Of a stretch of 64,000 bases of DNA, positions 1 to 10,288 are shown one piece after another; position 1 is the stretch's first letter; the number at the start of each line of letters is the position of its first letter. The translations under genes and the position numbers were made by a program. The notes under the pieces are model-generated. The model made no database searches. It saw only the letters and a program-made list of their open reading frames with translations, and was not told the origin of the DNA. The stretch covers positions 3,286,001 through 3,350,000 of the forward strand of contig QYRS01000006.1 of NCBI GenBank assembly GCA_006503535.1, in the 5' to 3' direction. Source of the DNA: Arthrinium phaeospermum (taxonomy: Eukaryota > Ascomycota > Sordariomycetes > Amphisphaeriales > Apiosporaceae).

Positions 1-149
1 TTACAACGGTCCAGTCCCAATGATTCGATTGTTCGGGAAATGAGCTGTTACCTAAGTCCCCATTGGAGATGGATGTGTCAGTAGGAATATGATATGCTAG
101 CAATATGTGGGTAGTTACTGTGAGCGCCGCTGAAGCAAGCTCAAGCCGC

Positions 150-187
<38 letters not shown>

Positions 188-504
188 ATGGGCAGGTTCG
201 CGAAAGAGACGGCACACCTACGAAAAATAGGTTCGCCGAAGTTGTCAGTGCTGCCGGCCTGGAAGAGCAACAGAGAGACGCCATACTTGTCAACGTCGTC
301 CGTGGTCCACCGGATCGTCATCTTGGAGCCGACGGGGTGGATGATATTGGTGGCCCAGTCCTCTTTGTTCGAGTTATCGGTCTCCGGTTCTGGACTGACA
401 AAAGTCATCCCGCCAAGCACGCCCGAGGATAACCAGTGAAGCCATACTGCTACTGCTGCTGTCAAGACAGCTCGTCGTGGTAGTAGCAATAGTAGAAGAG
501 ACAT
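1..504 (-). CDS. Kre9/Knh1-like secreted cell-wall protein, 3' end beyond window
   Basis: Partial gene read right to left from the ATG at 504. Exon 1 (504-222) encodes a hydrophobic signal peptide (residues about 1-30, with a run of leucines) followed by a beta-sandwich-like segment carrying IIHPVGSKMTIRW and VSLLLFQ, the pattern of the Ser/Thr-rich GPI-anchored Kre9/Knh1 N-terminal domain. A GTAGGT donor at 221 and a CAG acceptor at 118 give a 104-bp intron in phase 1. Exon 2 (117-1) then stays open to the window edge and ends in NHWDWTVV, matching the Y/W-x-W-T-V strand that closes this domain. Such proteins act at the cell surface in beta-glucan assembly (family knowledge). The intron contains a long GA repeat. 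The C-terminal Ser/Thr-rich and GPI part, if present, lies outside the window. Confidence 0.6.
152..184. repeat. (GA)n microsatellite inside an intron
   Basis: About 16 uninterrupted GA dinucleotides. On the coding (minus) strand this is a CT tract in the middle of the Kre9-like gene's intron, upstream of the proposed acceptor at 118. Confidence 0.9.
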
Positions 505-1754
505 GCTGCTTGCCGTGTCCGACTTGGCGTGACGGGTTTTGGGAAGAGGATATAATAATCACCCTGGGACAGGAAACCGCTCGCTGGAGCGGTGTAGTCT
601 CGCAGATCTCGAAGAACGAGACAGAGGTCTTGGGAAAGGGGGGAGCCCCGATTCCACCTGTAGGTAACCCTTTCGGTCATGGAAGGCAGCCACGCATGCG
701 TAACTGATTGCCCTGGCAGCCCCCAAGGTCTGTACGACACATCATTGCCCAAAGGGGAAATCATGCTCTTACACAATGCTAGGCTAGGCTGAACAGCCCA
801 TCGTTGTGTAACCAACAGTTGAGTTACCTATGCGGGATCCGTATATCTTAGTGCTGATGGGATGCTCGACATGTGAGAGAAGAAGCTGTCATCAACATCC
901 AAACATTTCCGGTCTTCCTCGCACTCGGTTTGGGGGAAGGCATCGCACTCTGTGAGCCATTACAGAGTCCATTCGTCTTTTGCCGTCTCATCACTTGTCT
1001 GTATCTGGTCTTCCCATCACTAAAGATAGCAAACCTGGTCAGCCCGAGGGAGCCTCCTGCAAGCCTCGTCCCCCGTTATCTGTCAGCCTGATGGCAGCCT
1101 TGGCGCTTACCTATATAATACTTATTAGTTGTGGCATGTTTAGGTAATTCTTCCTGCTCAATGACTTGCTGGGGGCTTCTGACGCCTCATCTCTTACAAA
1201 CAATCCAGTCAGTTACAAGCCCATCTCTACAGCCTGATGCCAACGTGCAATCATGAAGTAAGCAGCAAGTCCCAACGACAATAAACCGGCCAGGTCTCTC
1301 CTGAAATCAGAGCTTCCACAGAGTATTATTACAGCAACGCTCGTTTATTCCACTGTTACAATCTGGAGTAAGCGGGATAACCAAGCCAGGTGCTGTTATT
1401 TGAGGTTTATTCCCGCGGTCGCTTGACAGATACACAATCAAAAGTCTCCGAGGAGGGGAAGGATTAAGCCCCCACATGGCCATATTGATGGGGCGGGGGC
1501 ATGGAGGCAGTAGAATGATGCCGTTGGCGCCGAAGTGATGGACAAATCGGCGAATGCAGTTGGAAGCCGCGGTTGCGGCCGTGATGGGCGGTGATGGTGA
1601 AAGCACTCATACACATCAAAGAGAAATTGCGAATTACTTCCTGTCGGAAACGACTGATATTAAAATGATGCTACGCTACGTTCTGCTGTACATCTAGGTA
1701 CTCAACCATTGTATCCATTTGTAACGTGATTCAAATCATCATGTACCAAATACA
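505..1754. other. Intergenic, no convincing gene
   Basis: Only short open frames without a recognisable domain or consistent codon bias. It separates the 5' end of the Kre9-like gene from the 3' end of the hydrolase gene, so it should contain the former's promoter. No RNA gene or repeat was recognised. Confidence 0.6.
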
Positions 1755-4298
1755 TTAAGCGCGATGGCCAAACAGTTGAGCCTCCCTCAGATGCTCACGC
1801 CAAGAAGCCACAGGATCGAACCCGCTCTCGACTGCAGAAGCAGCCGCGAGCGAGCCGGCCTCGCCATTCCTCTTCACGCCGTACAGGTACGGCTTCTCAT
1901 CAGCGTAGCAGTCCGTCTCCTGCTCCTCGGGCAACGTACCATTCAAAATATAAGCCTTCAAGCGAGCGTCAGTGCATACCGAGCGGTCGCGGCCGGACGA
2001 GTGGCCGTAGCCATGGTGGACGATGAGGCGCGCATTATCGCCCATCTCGCCGAGCAGCCGGCGCCCGTTGCGCAGCGGCGTCGCCGGGTCGTACACCTCG
2101 GCGACCAGCAGCACTGGGTTCTGCAGGGTGTGGTTTAGGTCGCCGCGGTAGACCTCGGCGGGCTTAGGCCAGTACCTATCGACTCGGTGTCAGCATTTAC
2201 TATTCTTTGGGTGAATGGGATGTCTTGAGGGAATAGTGGAATAAGCAGTTACTCCATCTCTCGCGAGACACTGGAATAACGTGGAATAAACACTAGAATA
2301 GGAAGGAATAAACACTCAAAGTCACTTACCGGGTGTAATGGTGGCAGGCGAAGACGAAGAAACGCGAGTCGCCGGCGATCCAGGACTGGTTGGTCATGAT
2401 GTCCCACTGGGTGTTCCACCAGTCAAGGCCCGGGTTGGTGTCGTCGTACGAATCAGAGCAAACGACCATGAGAGTGAGCTCCTCGGAAGAGGGCTTCTTC
2501 TTGCTGGCAGATGTGCAGGGCAGGGTCGGGTCATACTCCCACTGGCGCTCAAGGAATTGGCCCGCGAGGGTGGTGTTGTAGTGGCCGAGCTCGTACAGCA
2601 TCTGCGCCAGGGCCTTCCAGCTGTGGGGGTTGTAGAGACTGGAGTAGATGGCGCCCACAACTTCCGAGTACGTCACCAGGGACGGACCGCTCTTCGCCGT
2701 GTAAGCCGGTAGCGGCCGAGAAACCAGAGAGCTGATGAAGCCCCGCACCCACACGTCAAGCTCGGCGAGCGTGTTGAACCCTTTGCCGTTGACGCCCTTG
2801 GCGAGGGCGCAATGTTCCGGCCCAGCTTTCAGGCACTCGCCCAAGAAGCCGTCGTGCCAAGCGTCGGTGACGTTATCGAGAGCCGTCCAGCCGAAGCCGC
2901 CGGCAAGGCGATGGTCGCGCACGTACTCGGTTCCGTCGAGAATGAGCCGACCGACGCTGTTGGGGAACATGTTGGCGTACGTCTGCCCGATGCCGGTGCC
3001 GTAGCTGACCATGAAGCCCGTCAGCTCGTCCTCGCCGAGGGCCTTGCGGATCTCCTCGACGTCGCGGGCCACGAAGGCCGTGCCGAGGAAGCGGCCGAGG
3101 TCGCCCTGGCGCTCCCAGCAGGCGCGCAGGGTGGCGTTGTTGTAGGCGTTCATCAGCTCCAGCTGCGTCTGGGTCGAGTCCACGGCGGCGGCGCGGTGCT
3201 TCTGCGTCGCCAGCGCCCAGCGGTCCCGGTCGGCGTCGGCCGGGAAGCAGGACACCGCGGGCAGCGAAGTGTTCACGCCGCGCGGGTCCCATCCCAGGAC
3301 ATCGTAGCGGCCGCCGCTGAGCCGCTCCGTGATGTCCTCCGCCGCCCGCCAGGTATACTCGGTGCCGCTACCGCCAGGACCTATCGACTCTCGGCGTCAG
3401 CAATTACTCTTTTTGGCGTGAACAGTATATCTCCAGAGGGAATAATAGGAGATTCTCGGATAAACGGTGACTCTTTCACTCATAAAGCATTGGGATAACG
3501 TGGAATAAACACTGGATTGGTGGAATAAACACTGGATAGGGAAGGAATAAACATCGAGAGTCGCTTACCGCCGGGGTTTACGACAATCGTACGCTCCGAC
3601 TTCTTGCCGGACGAAGAGTCGGTATGTTTAGACGAAAGGCCCGAGACCTGGAACTTGGTCACCGCGAGCCTTGCGATGCGCGGATCGGACTCGTTGGTAT
3701 AATCGAGAGGGACATCAAGATAGCCGCACATATAGATGCCGCGGCCGGCATACGGGTCGTTTCGCTCGGTGGCATGCGCCGCCGAGGAGGTTCGGTTGCC
3801 CCAGTTCCAGTGGTCGGGGTTGGGGTCGAAGAGCTTCGCCCATGACTTGTCGGGCTTGGGGTCGTCGAGGGCGGGCGGCAGGCTCGTGGCCGTGCAGGGA
3901 ATGAAGCGGAAGGGGTCGTCGGCTCGAGGGAAGCGGCCAAAACGCGACGACGGTGCGCCGTCGCCGCATTGGCCGTGGGTCGGCGACTTGGACGGCGGGA
4001 GGGAGAGCAGCGTCGGATACAGGAGGTAGAGGAGCTCCAGGACGATGACGGCCTGCCAGACGTAGTTGGGAACCGTGAAGCGTTCCCTGCCGCGTCTTGG
4101 CGGCTCCCGCTCCTGCTCCTGCGGCTGGCTCTCCTTGGGCATTAGGGCTGCTGCTTCCCCCATCGTGTTCAATTGAGGGGTTATACCAATACGACAGTGT
4201 GTTGCATGAAACAACGATGGTTGCTGGAACTCCTCTTCCCCAGACGAAGACGATTCAAGTTGAGACCATTTCTTTGCGGCGCAGGCAGCAATGTCCAT
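1755..4298 (-). CDS. Membrane-anchored alpha/beta hydrolase, tripeptidyl-aminopeptidase (TAP)-like
   Basis: Three exons: 4298-3569, 3380-2330 and 2175-1755, joined in phases 1 and 2 (733 residues from the first ATG; an internal ATG at 4163 in good context would give 688). A single hydrophobic segment (about residues 83-105) suggests a type II membrane anchor. Splicing of intron 1 restores NPGGPGGSG, the oxyanion-loop motif of TAP/prolyl-aminopeptidase-like serine hydrolases. The probable catalytic triad is Ser369 in MVSYGTG, Asp623 in VYDPATP and His652 in GYGHSS. The nucleophile elbow has Met where the family usually has Gly (GxSxG becomes MVSYG). The third exon is the TAP C-terminal-like domain starting RYWPKPAE. 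Predicted role: exopeptidase or esterase facing an organelle lumen or the cell exterior; substrate unknown. Both introns are long and closely similar to each other. Confidence 0.85.
2176..2329 (-). repeat. Introner-like intron 2 of the TAP-like gene
   Basis: A 154-bp intron with donor GTAAGTGACT, internal repeats of TGTTTATTCC, and the 3' end GCTGACACCGAGTCGATAG, where GCTGAC is the branch site. Both ends and several internal blocks are shared with intron 1 of the same gene. Confidence 0.75.
3381..3568 (-). repeat. Introner-like intron 1 of the TAP-like gene
   Basis: A 188-bp intron with donor GTAAGCGACTCTCGATG and 3' end GCTGACGCCGAGAGTCGATAG (21 bases split here as GCTGACGCCG and AGAGTCGATAG). 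The termini contain a perfect 9-bp inverted repeat, CGACTCTCG/CGAGAGTCG, so the intron ends can pair. It shares TGTTTATTCC repeats and both termini with intron 2. Confidence 0.75.
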
Positions 4299-5306
4299 CG
4301 CGATTCGCAGGGAGATCAGACGGTGGCTGGTTAACTGTTTCGGGCAGGTGCATACGCAATGCCGCTGATGACATGGGAGTGTGGGGTTAAGGAACAGTAG
4401 CTGGCCCGCTAAACCAAACGCTCCTTAGCGGGCACGGGTCGAGCCGTCGGGCGAGCGGTTATCTTATTGCAACCTCACGTAAAGGGGCAACCAATAGTTT
4501 CAATCAACACGAGAGATCGGGATTCGACTGCTGGACTGTCTGGTATAGGTAGATGCCTCTAATTCCACACTAGAACCATATTCAGCTCGAGGCGAGATTT
4601 CCTCGAGTCTGGGAAACATCTCTCATCAGCTTATTTTTGTGTACGTGTGTACCCCCAATGCATTACACGCGTGCTCGATACGTACGTTTATCCCCGGTGC
4701 AACATGTGACGGCTGTCTAATACGAGGCTCTCCAAACATGTCGACTCTGGATACTTTCTGAAGGACTCCGACAGGAAGTAAAACTTCAATCAATTTGTCA
4801 AGACATCAACAAAAAGTTCTCTTCCGTATCTGAGCAATCGTTGGGGCCCATGCGCATCTGACCTGGGAGGTACTAACCCGGATCTTCTCTCAGAACAGCT
4901 TCTTGCCTATCTTGTTCTGTGCTCCAGGGAACTCGAAGCTTCCGATGGCCATGTATGGGAGTCATCAATGTACATGTCAAACCTGCATCATGACGGCCTG
5001 GACAAGCGATGCAAACACAGACACAGGTCATCATGTTGCTATAGCATACATACATACAGAGGGAGGCAGGTCTAACACTGCATACAAACATTGGTATTGC
5101 CAAGACATCACAAAGAATATGATTTCGTTTGGATGTGATAAAACAGACAGCCAGTTTTACCCCGAGGCTGCCTTCAAATACAGATGGTCGGTCGGGCCAG
5201 AGGTTTGGGCAACAACATAAATCGCCGAACAAACTTCCCCCAGCACATTTGGTCCAATTCAACACAATCATAGCCATTCTTCTTTGCAACTTGCAGTCCA
5301 GCCAAG
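4299..5306. other. Divergent promoter region, no gene seen
   Basis: Lies between the TAP-like gene (-) and the small Cys-rich gene (+), so it presumably holds both promoters. Open frames here show no domain or codon bias. Confidence 0.6.
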
Positions 5307-5576
5307 ATGTGTGTCATCGACAGCAAGCTCTTCCACTGCGAGAAGTGCAAGCAGAGCGGGAAGATAATCGTGAACGAGATCTCAACATGCACCAGCTGCC
5401 CGGAAAGAGACAACGAGTACAATCAGTTCGAGTGCCCAAAGCTCCAGGAGAATACACTCCCTTCGCTTGCGGGTGTGTGCGCCACTTGCGACCCCAGGAA
5501 CGGTATCCCGTGGGGGGACTGGAGGAGAGCTGGACTGCCTCCCAAAGCTCCCCGGACTTCGCCTTTGGCTAAGTGA
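5307..5576 (+). CDS. Small Cys-rich protein, possibly zinc-binding
   Basis: Single-exon frame of 89 residues from an ATG in good context (CCAAGATGTG). Cysteines fall in CxxC pairs: CEKC near residue 11, CTSC near 28, a single Cys near 43, and CATC near 58, a spacing that suggests metal binding. No signal peptide or membrane segment. Short intracellular proteins with paired CxxC motifs are common and uncharacterised in filamentous fungi. I do not recognise a named family, and chance cannot be excluded for a frame this short. Confidence 0.5.
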   Translation: MCVIDSKLFHCEKCKQSGKIIVNEISTCTSCPERDNEYNQFECPKLQENTLPSLAGVCATCDPRNGIPWGDWRRAGLPPKAPRTSPLAK

Positions 5577-6050
5577 TCAGCACACCAGTGACCTTTCGCT
5601 GAGGAAGATGCGCGAGATGTTCTACATGAAGCATGAGTTGATGTAGTATGCTAATAAACATGAATCCCTCCGATCCTTTAGACTGAAAGGTAAGCCTTTG
5701 TAGGCATAGAACCACTGAAGATGCTTATAAAACATTGCAGTGTGAGTGATAATATGTTCATTGCAGACAAAGGGAACTGTGCGGCTAATAGGCAGGGACA
5801 AGAAGAAGAACATGTGCTTTGTCCAAGGCCAATATCTAGTGTTGCTAAGTGCGCCTGTCGAGGCATTGCCTTTGCAACCGGTTTTCTATTTTATTTTGCC
5901 AACTGTTTCTGTATACAACATGCATCATCGTCGTGATCTACTGTGTAGAGACTACACTACCAGGCACTGGTTGTAAGCTTGCTGGGGCAAACATGTGTAG
6001 TAGCATTTACTAAGAAATGCTGATCTGTTGGTAAAGATAGGTTGGATAGA

Positions 6051-6190
6051 GCAGATTCGAACACAAGACCGCGTGAGTTGAAAGGGAACGCCATAACAAA
6101 AATAAAATGAGCTGATTCATTGCCATCGCGCCATCGCGCCACCGATGGCAATGAATCAGTTCATAGTAGTCGCCGAGTTATTAGCCTATA
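6051..6190. repeat. Repeat unit A: tRNA-like box, 17-bp hairpin, TATA-like end
   Basis: Read on the minus strand, it contains a B-box-like GTGTTCGAATC (6053-6063) and an A-box-like GTGGCGCGATGG (6131-6142). A perfect 17-bp inverted repeat (6112-6128 with 6143-6159) follows. Read on the plus strand it ends in TCGCCGA...GCCTATA. Conserved blocks AAGGGAACG, ACAAAAA, GCCATCG and GCCTATA are shared in the same order with unit B. Confidence 0.65.
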
Positions 6191-6282
6191 AGAGGCCCAG
6201 GCGTCCTGTGAGGGATGTGAATACACTGAAGACAGACCAACAATGCAGTATCAGTGGGTTATTCCAAAGGCAGGTGACATGG

Positions 6283-6432
6283 GATGGATTCGAACTCTAG
6301 ACCGGCGGGTGTATCGCAAGGGAACGCGGGGGAAACAAAAAGATAAATTGGCTCATAGCCATCGGGCCACCGCACCACACACCCCATGGCTATGAACCAA
6401 TTTATGATAATCGCCGATGCTATTGGCCTATA
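6283..6432. repeat. Repeat unit B: diverged second copy
   Basis: Same order of blocks as unit A: reverse B-box GGATTCGAAC (6285-6294), AAGGGAACG, ACAAAAA, an 18-bp hairpin (6345-6362 with 6386-6403, one mismatch), TCGCCGA and GCCTATATAA. Downstream similarity (GAAGAC, CAATATCAG) suggests the full unit is about 230-250 bp and that the two copies lie in tandem. Confidence 0.65.
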
Positions 6433-7694
6433 TAACCCCTAGTGGCACTGAGTCGACAAGGATAGCACCCGCTAGGTATCCCATATCAGATACTAGGTAG
6501 GTACACATTCAAGGAAGACTGTAGCACAATATCAGGAACACATCTTAAATCACAGTCTTTATCATAGGTATCACACGGCCTGCAATAACAAGCCCATGCT
6601 AGTTGCTGCCGCCAACAAGCTACACAGGACACTCAAGGGCGCATAGAACCAAGAGAGCACAAGTGCCTCGCTCAACTGCTGAAGCTGCTACCTCTGAAAT
6701 ATGTCCAGCAAAATGTTGTAGACCCAACCCATTCAAATCGAGTCGGAAGACCACCCACCATGGAATAATCTACAAAGGAGCCCATATCACCAGATCAGCT
6801 AAACTCCTACCTAGCAGTATCAATGGCTTCTTCACGGTTAGTCAAGGTCTAGCACATAAGCAACACCATGTAGAAGGATGTTACACTGTGCAATGCCACA
6901 CAGCTCATTATAATAATAGCCTATTTTCAGAGCATAGTAGTAAACTGGATCAGAACAGCCCATCTCGTGCTCATAAATTCAGTACCTCTGACCAAACTAC
7001 GGTAGGAGGATTAGAACGATTTCTCACATTACGCCAATGCCCACGTCAAGAATGTATCAGCCAATTATGGATGTCGTTCATGCTACCTATTCACCTACAT
7101 CGACCCGAAGCCGTGAGTGGAAGTGTCACTTCCAGGCACGCATAAGGATTGGCCAAGCTGAGGCATCATTACGACGACAGCACACTCGGCATCTTGCAGC
7201 ATATCATACATTCTTACAGATGTGTAGGCAATGTTTGTATTGTCTATTAAAAGGCATCAGGTCCGGTTGCACTACAAAGCCTTTCCGATTATCATCAACC
7301 TCATCATAACCATAAACATCTTGTCTTGCTTGAACGTGTTGATGTTGCATAGCATGCGGGTCGCCGTAAGTGAACACCATTGTCAACAAGGGCAGACATG
7401 AGCCTAACGAGGAATGATCAAGAGTTTCAGCGACAACCTTGACACTTGATACCGCGCATTGATCAAACTACCGAAGTTCGTATCGCATACCTCGGGAGAT
7501 ATACATGAACATACACTAGGAATTTCGGTTGAAACCCAAGATGAGTCAGAAATGATCAAGCCATGTATTTGGGCACGACACGGGATGTTCTCTTACTACT
7601 TAGATATCTCACATCACATTACGTATCTGAAGCACACTACTACACATCCAAACCTCCCCTCCCTATGCCTCCCCTCGCCCCCCTCTCCCCCGTC

Positions 7695-8409
7695 CTAAAA
7701 CTTGCCCACGAGCAGGTTCCCGAGCATCTCGCGCGCCGTGACGACGGTGGTGGTCCAGACGGTCGGGAGGTCGAGGGTGCTGAAGAGGGCGTCGTCGAGC
7801 CCGAAGAACATCATGGGCGGGATCCAGCCGCGGGCGTACTCGAGGGCGAAGCAGCCCTGGTCCGGGATCCGGTAGCCCTTGGCCTCGCCCCGCACCAGGT
7901 GGTGCACCGACCCGGGGCGGTACACCTCGGCCACGTAGTCGCCCGCCCGGTACGCCCACTCCTCGCCCGTCAGGATGTGGAAGTAGTCGTCGGCCGTGTG
8001 GCGGCCCGTGTGGCCCTCGGTGCCGATGGCGGAGCCGTAGATGATTAGGTATTCCGTTATGCCTAAGAAATGTAATGTCAGGGATGTGCTGCTGTGTGTG
8101 CCATTGGAATGGAGGCGGCTACTGACTGGCGTGGATGATGAACATGGAGCCCATGGCGCCGCCGTGGTTGTTGAAGAACCACTCTTGCTTCAGATTGACG
8201 TAGTTCGGGTACATCTCGTTCAGCTCCGACGTGATGTAGTTAACAATGGAGCGCGTGTCATTTCCATGCGCGGCGATGCCGCGCTTGGCCAGGTCGTGCA
8301 GGTGGTCCAACTGGAAGATGTAGAAAGACTCCAGGTTGCGATCCAGCACGTAGAAGAGGGACGACAGCGCTGCGACCAGGATCGTGACGATAGCCAGAGG
8401 TCGCGCCAT
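7695..8409 (-). CDS. erg2: Sterol C-8 isomerase (ERG2)
   Basis: Two exons, 8409-8127 and 8062-7695, separated by a 64-bp intron with an unusual GTCAGT donor; splicing in phase 1 joins MFIIHAS to ITEYLIIYG. The 216-residue product matches ERG2/sigma-1-receptor family length. Recognisable blocks are GSMFIIHASITEYLIIYG, GTEGHTGRHTADDYF, the YRPGSVHHL stretch, FALEYARGWIPPMMFFG and the C-terminal VTAREMLGNLLVGKF. The N-terminus is a membrane anchor (IVTILVAALSSLFYVL). Erg2 moves the sterol double bond from C-8 to C-7 in the ER during ergosterol synthesis and is the target of morpholine fungicides. An ATG at 8466 would add 19 residues; the one at 8409 gives the typical start just before the anchor. 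Confidence 0.96.
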
Positions 8410-10288
8410 TGTGCCCAAGTCTGCTGGTTCTGAGCGGTAGGCCGGGAGGTAGAGAGAAGGAAGCAAAGCAGAGCAATTGCGCTCGAGGAAGAGAAATCCG
8501 AAGAGTTACGGTGACTGCACCTCTCCAGCCTCTCTGCGCGCCACCCCGATTTTGGTAGATCTTGTGTTGCGCGGTGTGCTTGGCGGTTGGCGGTTGGCGG
8601 TAACGGACAATGGTACCGACTCGTGATGGCACCCCGCGAAAGACTTTCCCTGCAGTGCAGGGTGCATAACCGTGTTTGCCCAGCTGTAGCGGTGGGGATG
8701 ATTATCGGAGGGACCCTTCAAGACGGAGGAACCTACTCTCGCTTAACTAAGAAAACATCGCTTGGCTACTGTGCCGTTCAGGTGCATGTTGAGCCTCCAT
8801 GATAGATAGGGCCCGCAAAGAAATTCCGTACCGAGTTTATCTTCTCATGTACTACGAGGGTAGTGTGAACATTTGCGAGGGGCGCGCAGATTGGGATAAA
8901 ATAAAAAACTAAAGCCAGCCCTGATTTTTCGACTGCCTCTGAGGTTCCTGCCGGTCTGATGATGGATAGTATGGGGTCCAACTATGGCTTCTTGCGCCTA
9001 TTGAGCGATGAAAGAGACGAAGCATCGATGGTGGGCCAAGCCTTGGTGTTAAGTGTTGCACCCTACTTAAGCCGGAATGATGGGCGTCTTGGCTAACCGC
9101 AGTTTCGCCTTTCTACGAATGGCATCTACAGTTTCGCTATGCATGTAGTTGGGTTCATTATTTCTCAGCCAAGCGGGTGGTCATGATGGGACCCCTTGAG
9201 CCGAGTCAACGAGATGCGTTTCTTCAAGCTCCGCAGAGCGAAGAAACACAGAACCTCGGCTAGAGTGTGGCGAACCTGTCAAATAAAGCCGCAAAGGGGC
9301 GTCGGGGACAGACTTGAGACTCCTGGACAGACCAGGTTGGACATAAGCGGTTGACGGGTGTGCACTCAATGACCCATTCATAATGTGTATTACAGCCAGT
9401 TTAATACGAACCATGGGAGGGGCGTTTAGTCCCTCGACCATATTGGAGCTGTGATCAGGCGACGGCCCTGACAGATGTGTGTCGAACTCAGGAGCTTGAT
9501 ATTTCGTTCGGGTCTCCCGTCTGGCGCAATACAGCTGTGTCAGTAAACGCAGCGCAAGCAACGCAAGATGCCTTTGATGGATATTAAACGGCTCAAGGAA
9601 CTAGCTGTAGGTACGCGGCGGAGTTGCCTCGGTATGTTCATTCTCATGGCGACGACATAACATGTCACGCGCCACACATCATCACGTCTCCACAGGCGAC
9701 CTGTGGTGCAGTTGATATTAGTGAGTGTGGGTGAGTAGCAAGAGGTCGGACCGTTGTGCCATCGCCAGGTGTCAGGGGTATTGGGGCCTCTAATTATTTT
9801 TCTCCGCCCTATTTCTCGAAGATCCGAGAGATAAATATATCGCAATTCGAAATGGCCTTCTATTGAACTTCTTTCCGCACTACGACCCTGGGCTGGGATC
9901 TCATGGAAGCTACCCAAATCTCCTTTTAGCCCCTTTGTTTTCGGCGGGGAATCAACGCCGCGCGGGCGACCATGGGGCCCGGGACAGCCCGTTTCATTGC
10001 AAATCAAAACTGCGCCACTGCATACCACCGCGATGGATGGAGCACTAATACAGACAATAAGGATTGACGAACGGCAGGGCTTAGCTAACGGTTGATGGTA
10101 CAGCATGTTCAGTGAGAGAGCGAGTGTATGTGTGTTGGCTGACGGGGCTTGCTTAACAAGAGTTTGTTAAGACTCTCCGTATGAAAGAGTGAAATGTATA
10201 GGTTGCATGTGTGTCAAGGTTCATGTATTCGTCTTGTAGCTTTGGTAGTCATTTACTGATTTTGTTTAAATGCCATGACAGGAGCATC
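8410..10288. other. Intergenic region upstream of erg2
   Basis: Lies between the 5' end of erg2 and the 3' end of cwc24, both on the minus strand, and includes the erg2 promoter. A 188-codon minus frame at 9540-10106 has mixed composition and no domain, and is not accepted as a gene. Confidence 0.6.

Larger units (their letters stand above)
5577..7694. other. Gene-free region with repeat units, possible degenerate mobile DNA
   Basis: Apart from the two related repeat units described separately, the stretch has A+T-richer, interrupted frames. A 180-codon frame at 6603-7145 and an overlapping 90-codon frame at 7037-7309 have no recognisable domain and no third-position G/C bias. They may be remnants of an element associated with the repeats, but nothing in them identifies gag, pol or transposase. 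Confidence 0.5.

Noticed and set aside
1307..1606. 99-codon minus frame
   Set aside because: Short, no domain and no codon bias; likely chance.
6603..7309. 180- and 90-codon overlapping plus frames
   Set aside because: No recognisable protein family and weak codon bias; more likely degenerate non-coding DNA near the repeat pair.
9540..10106. 188-codon open frame on the minus strand
   Set aside because: No domain, mixed composition, no third-position G/C bias like the neighbouring genes, and no plausible splice partners.
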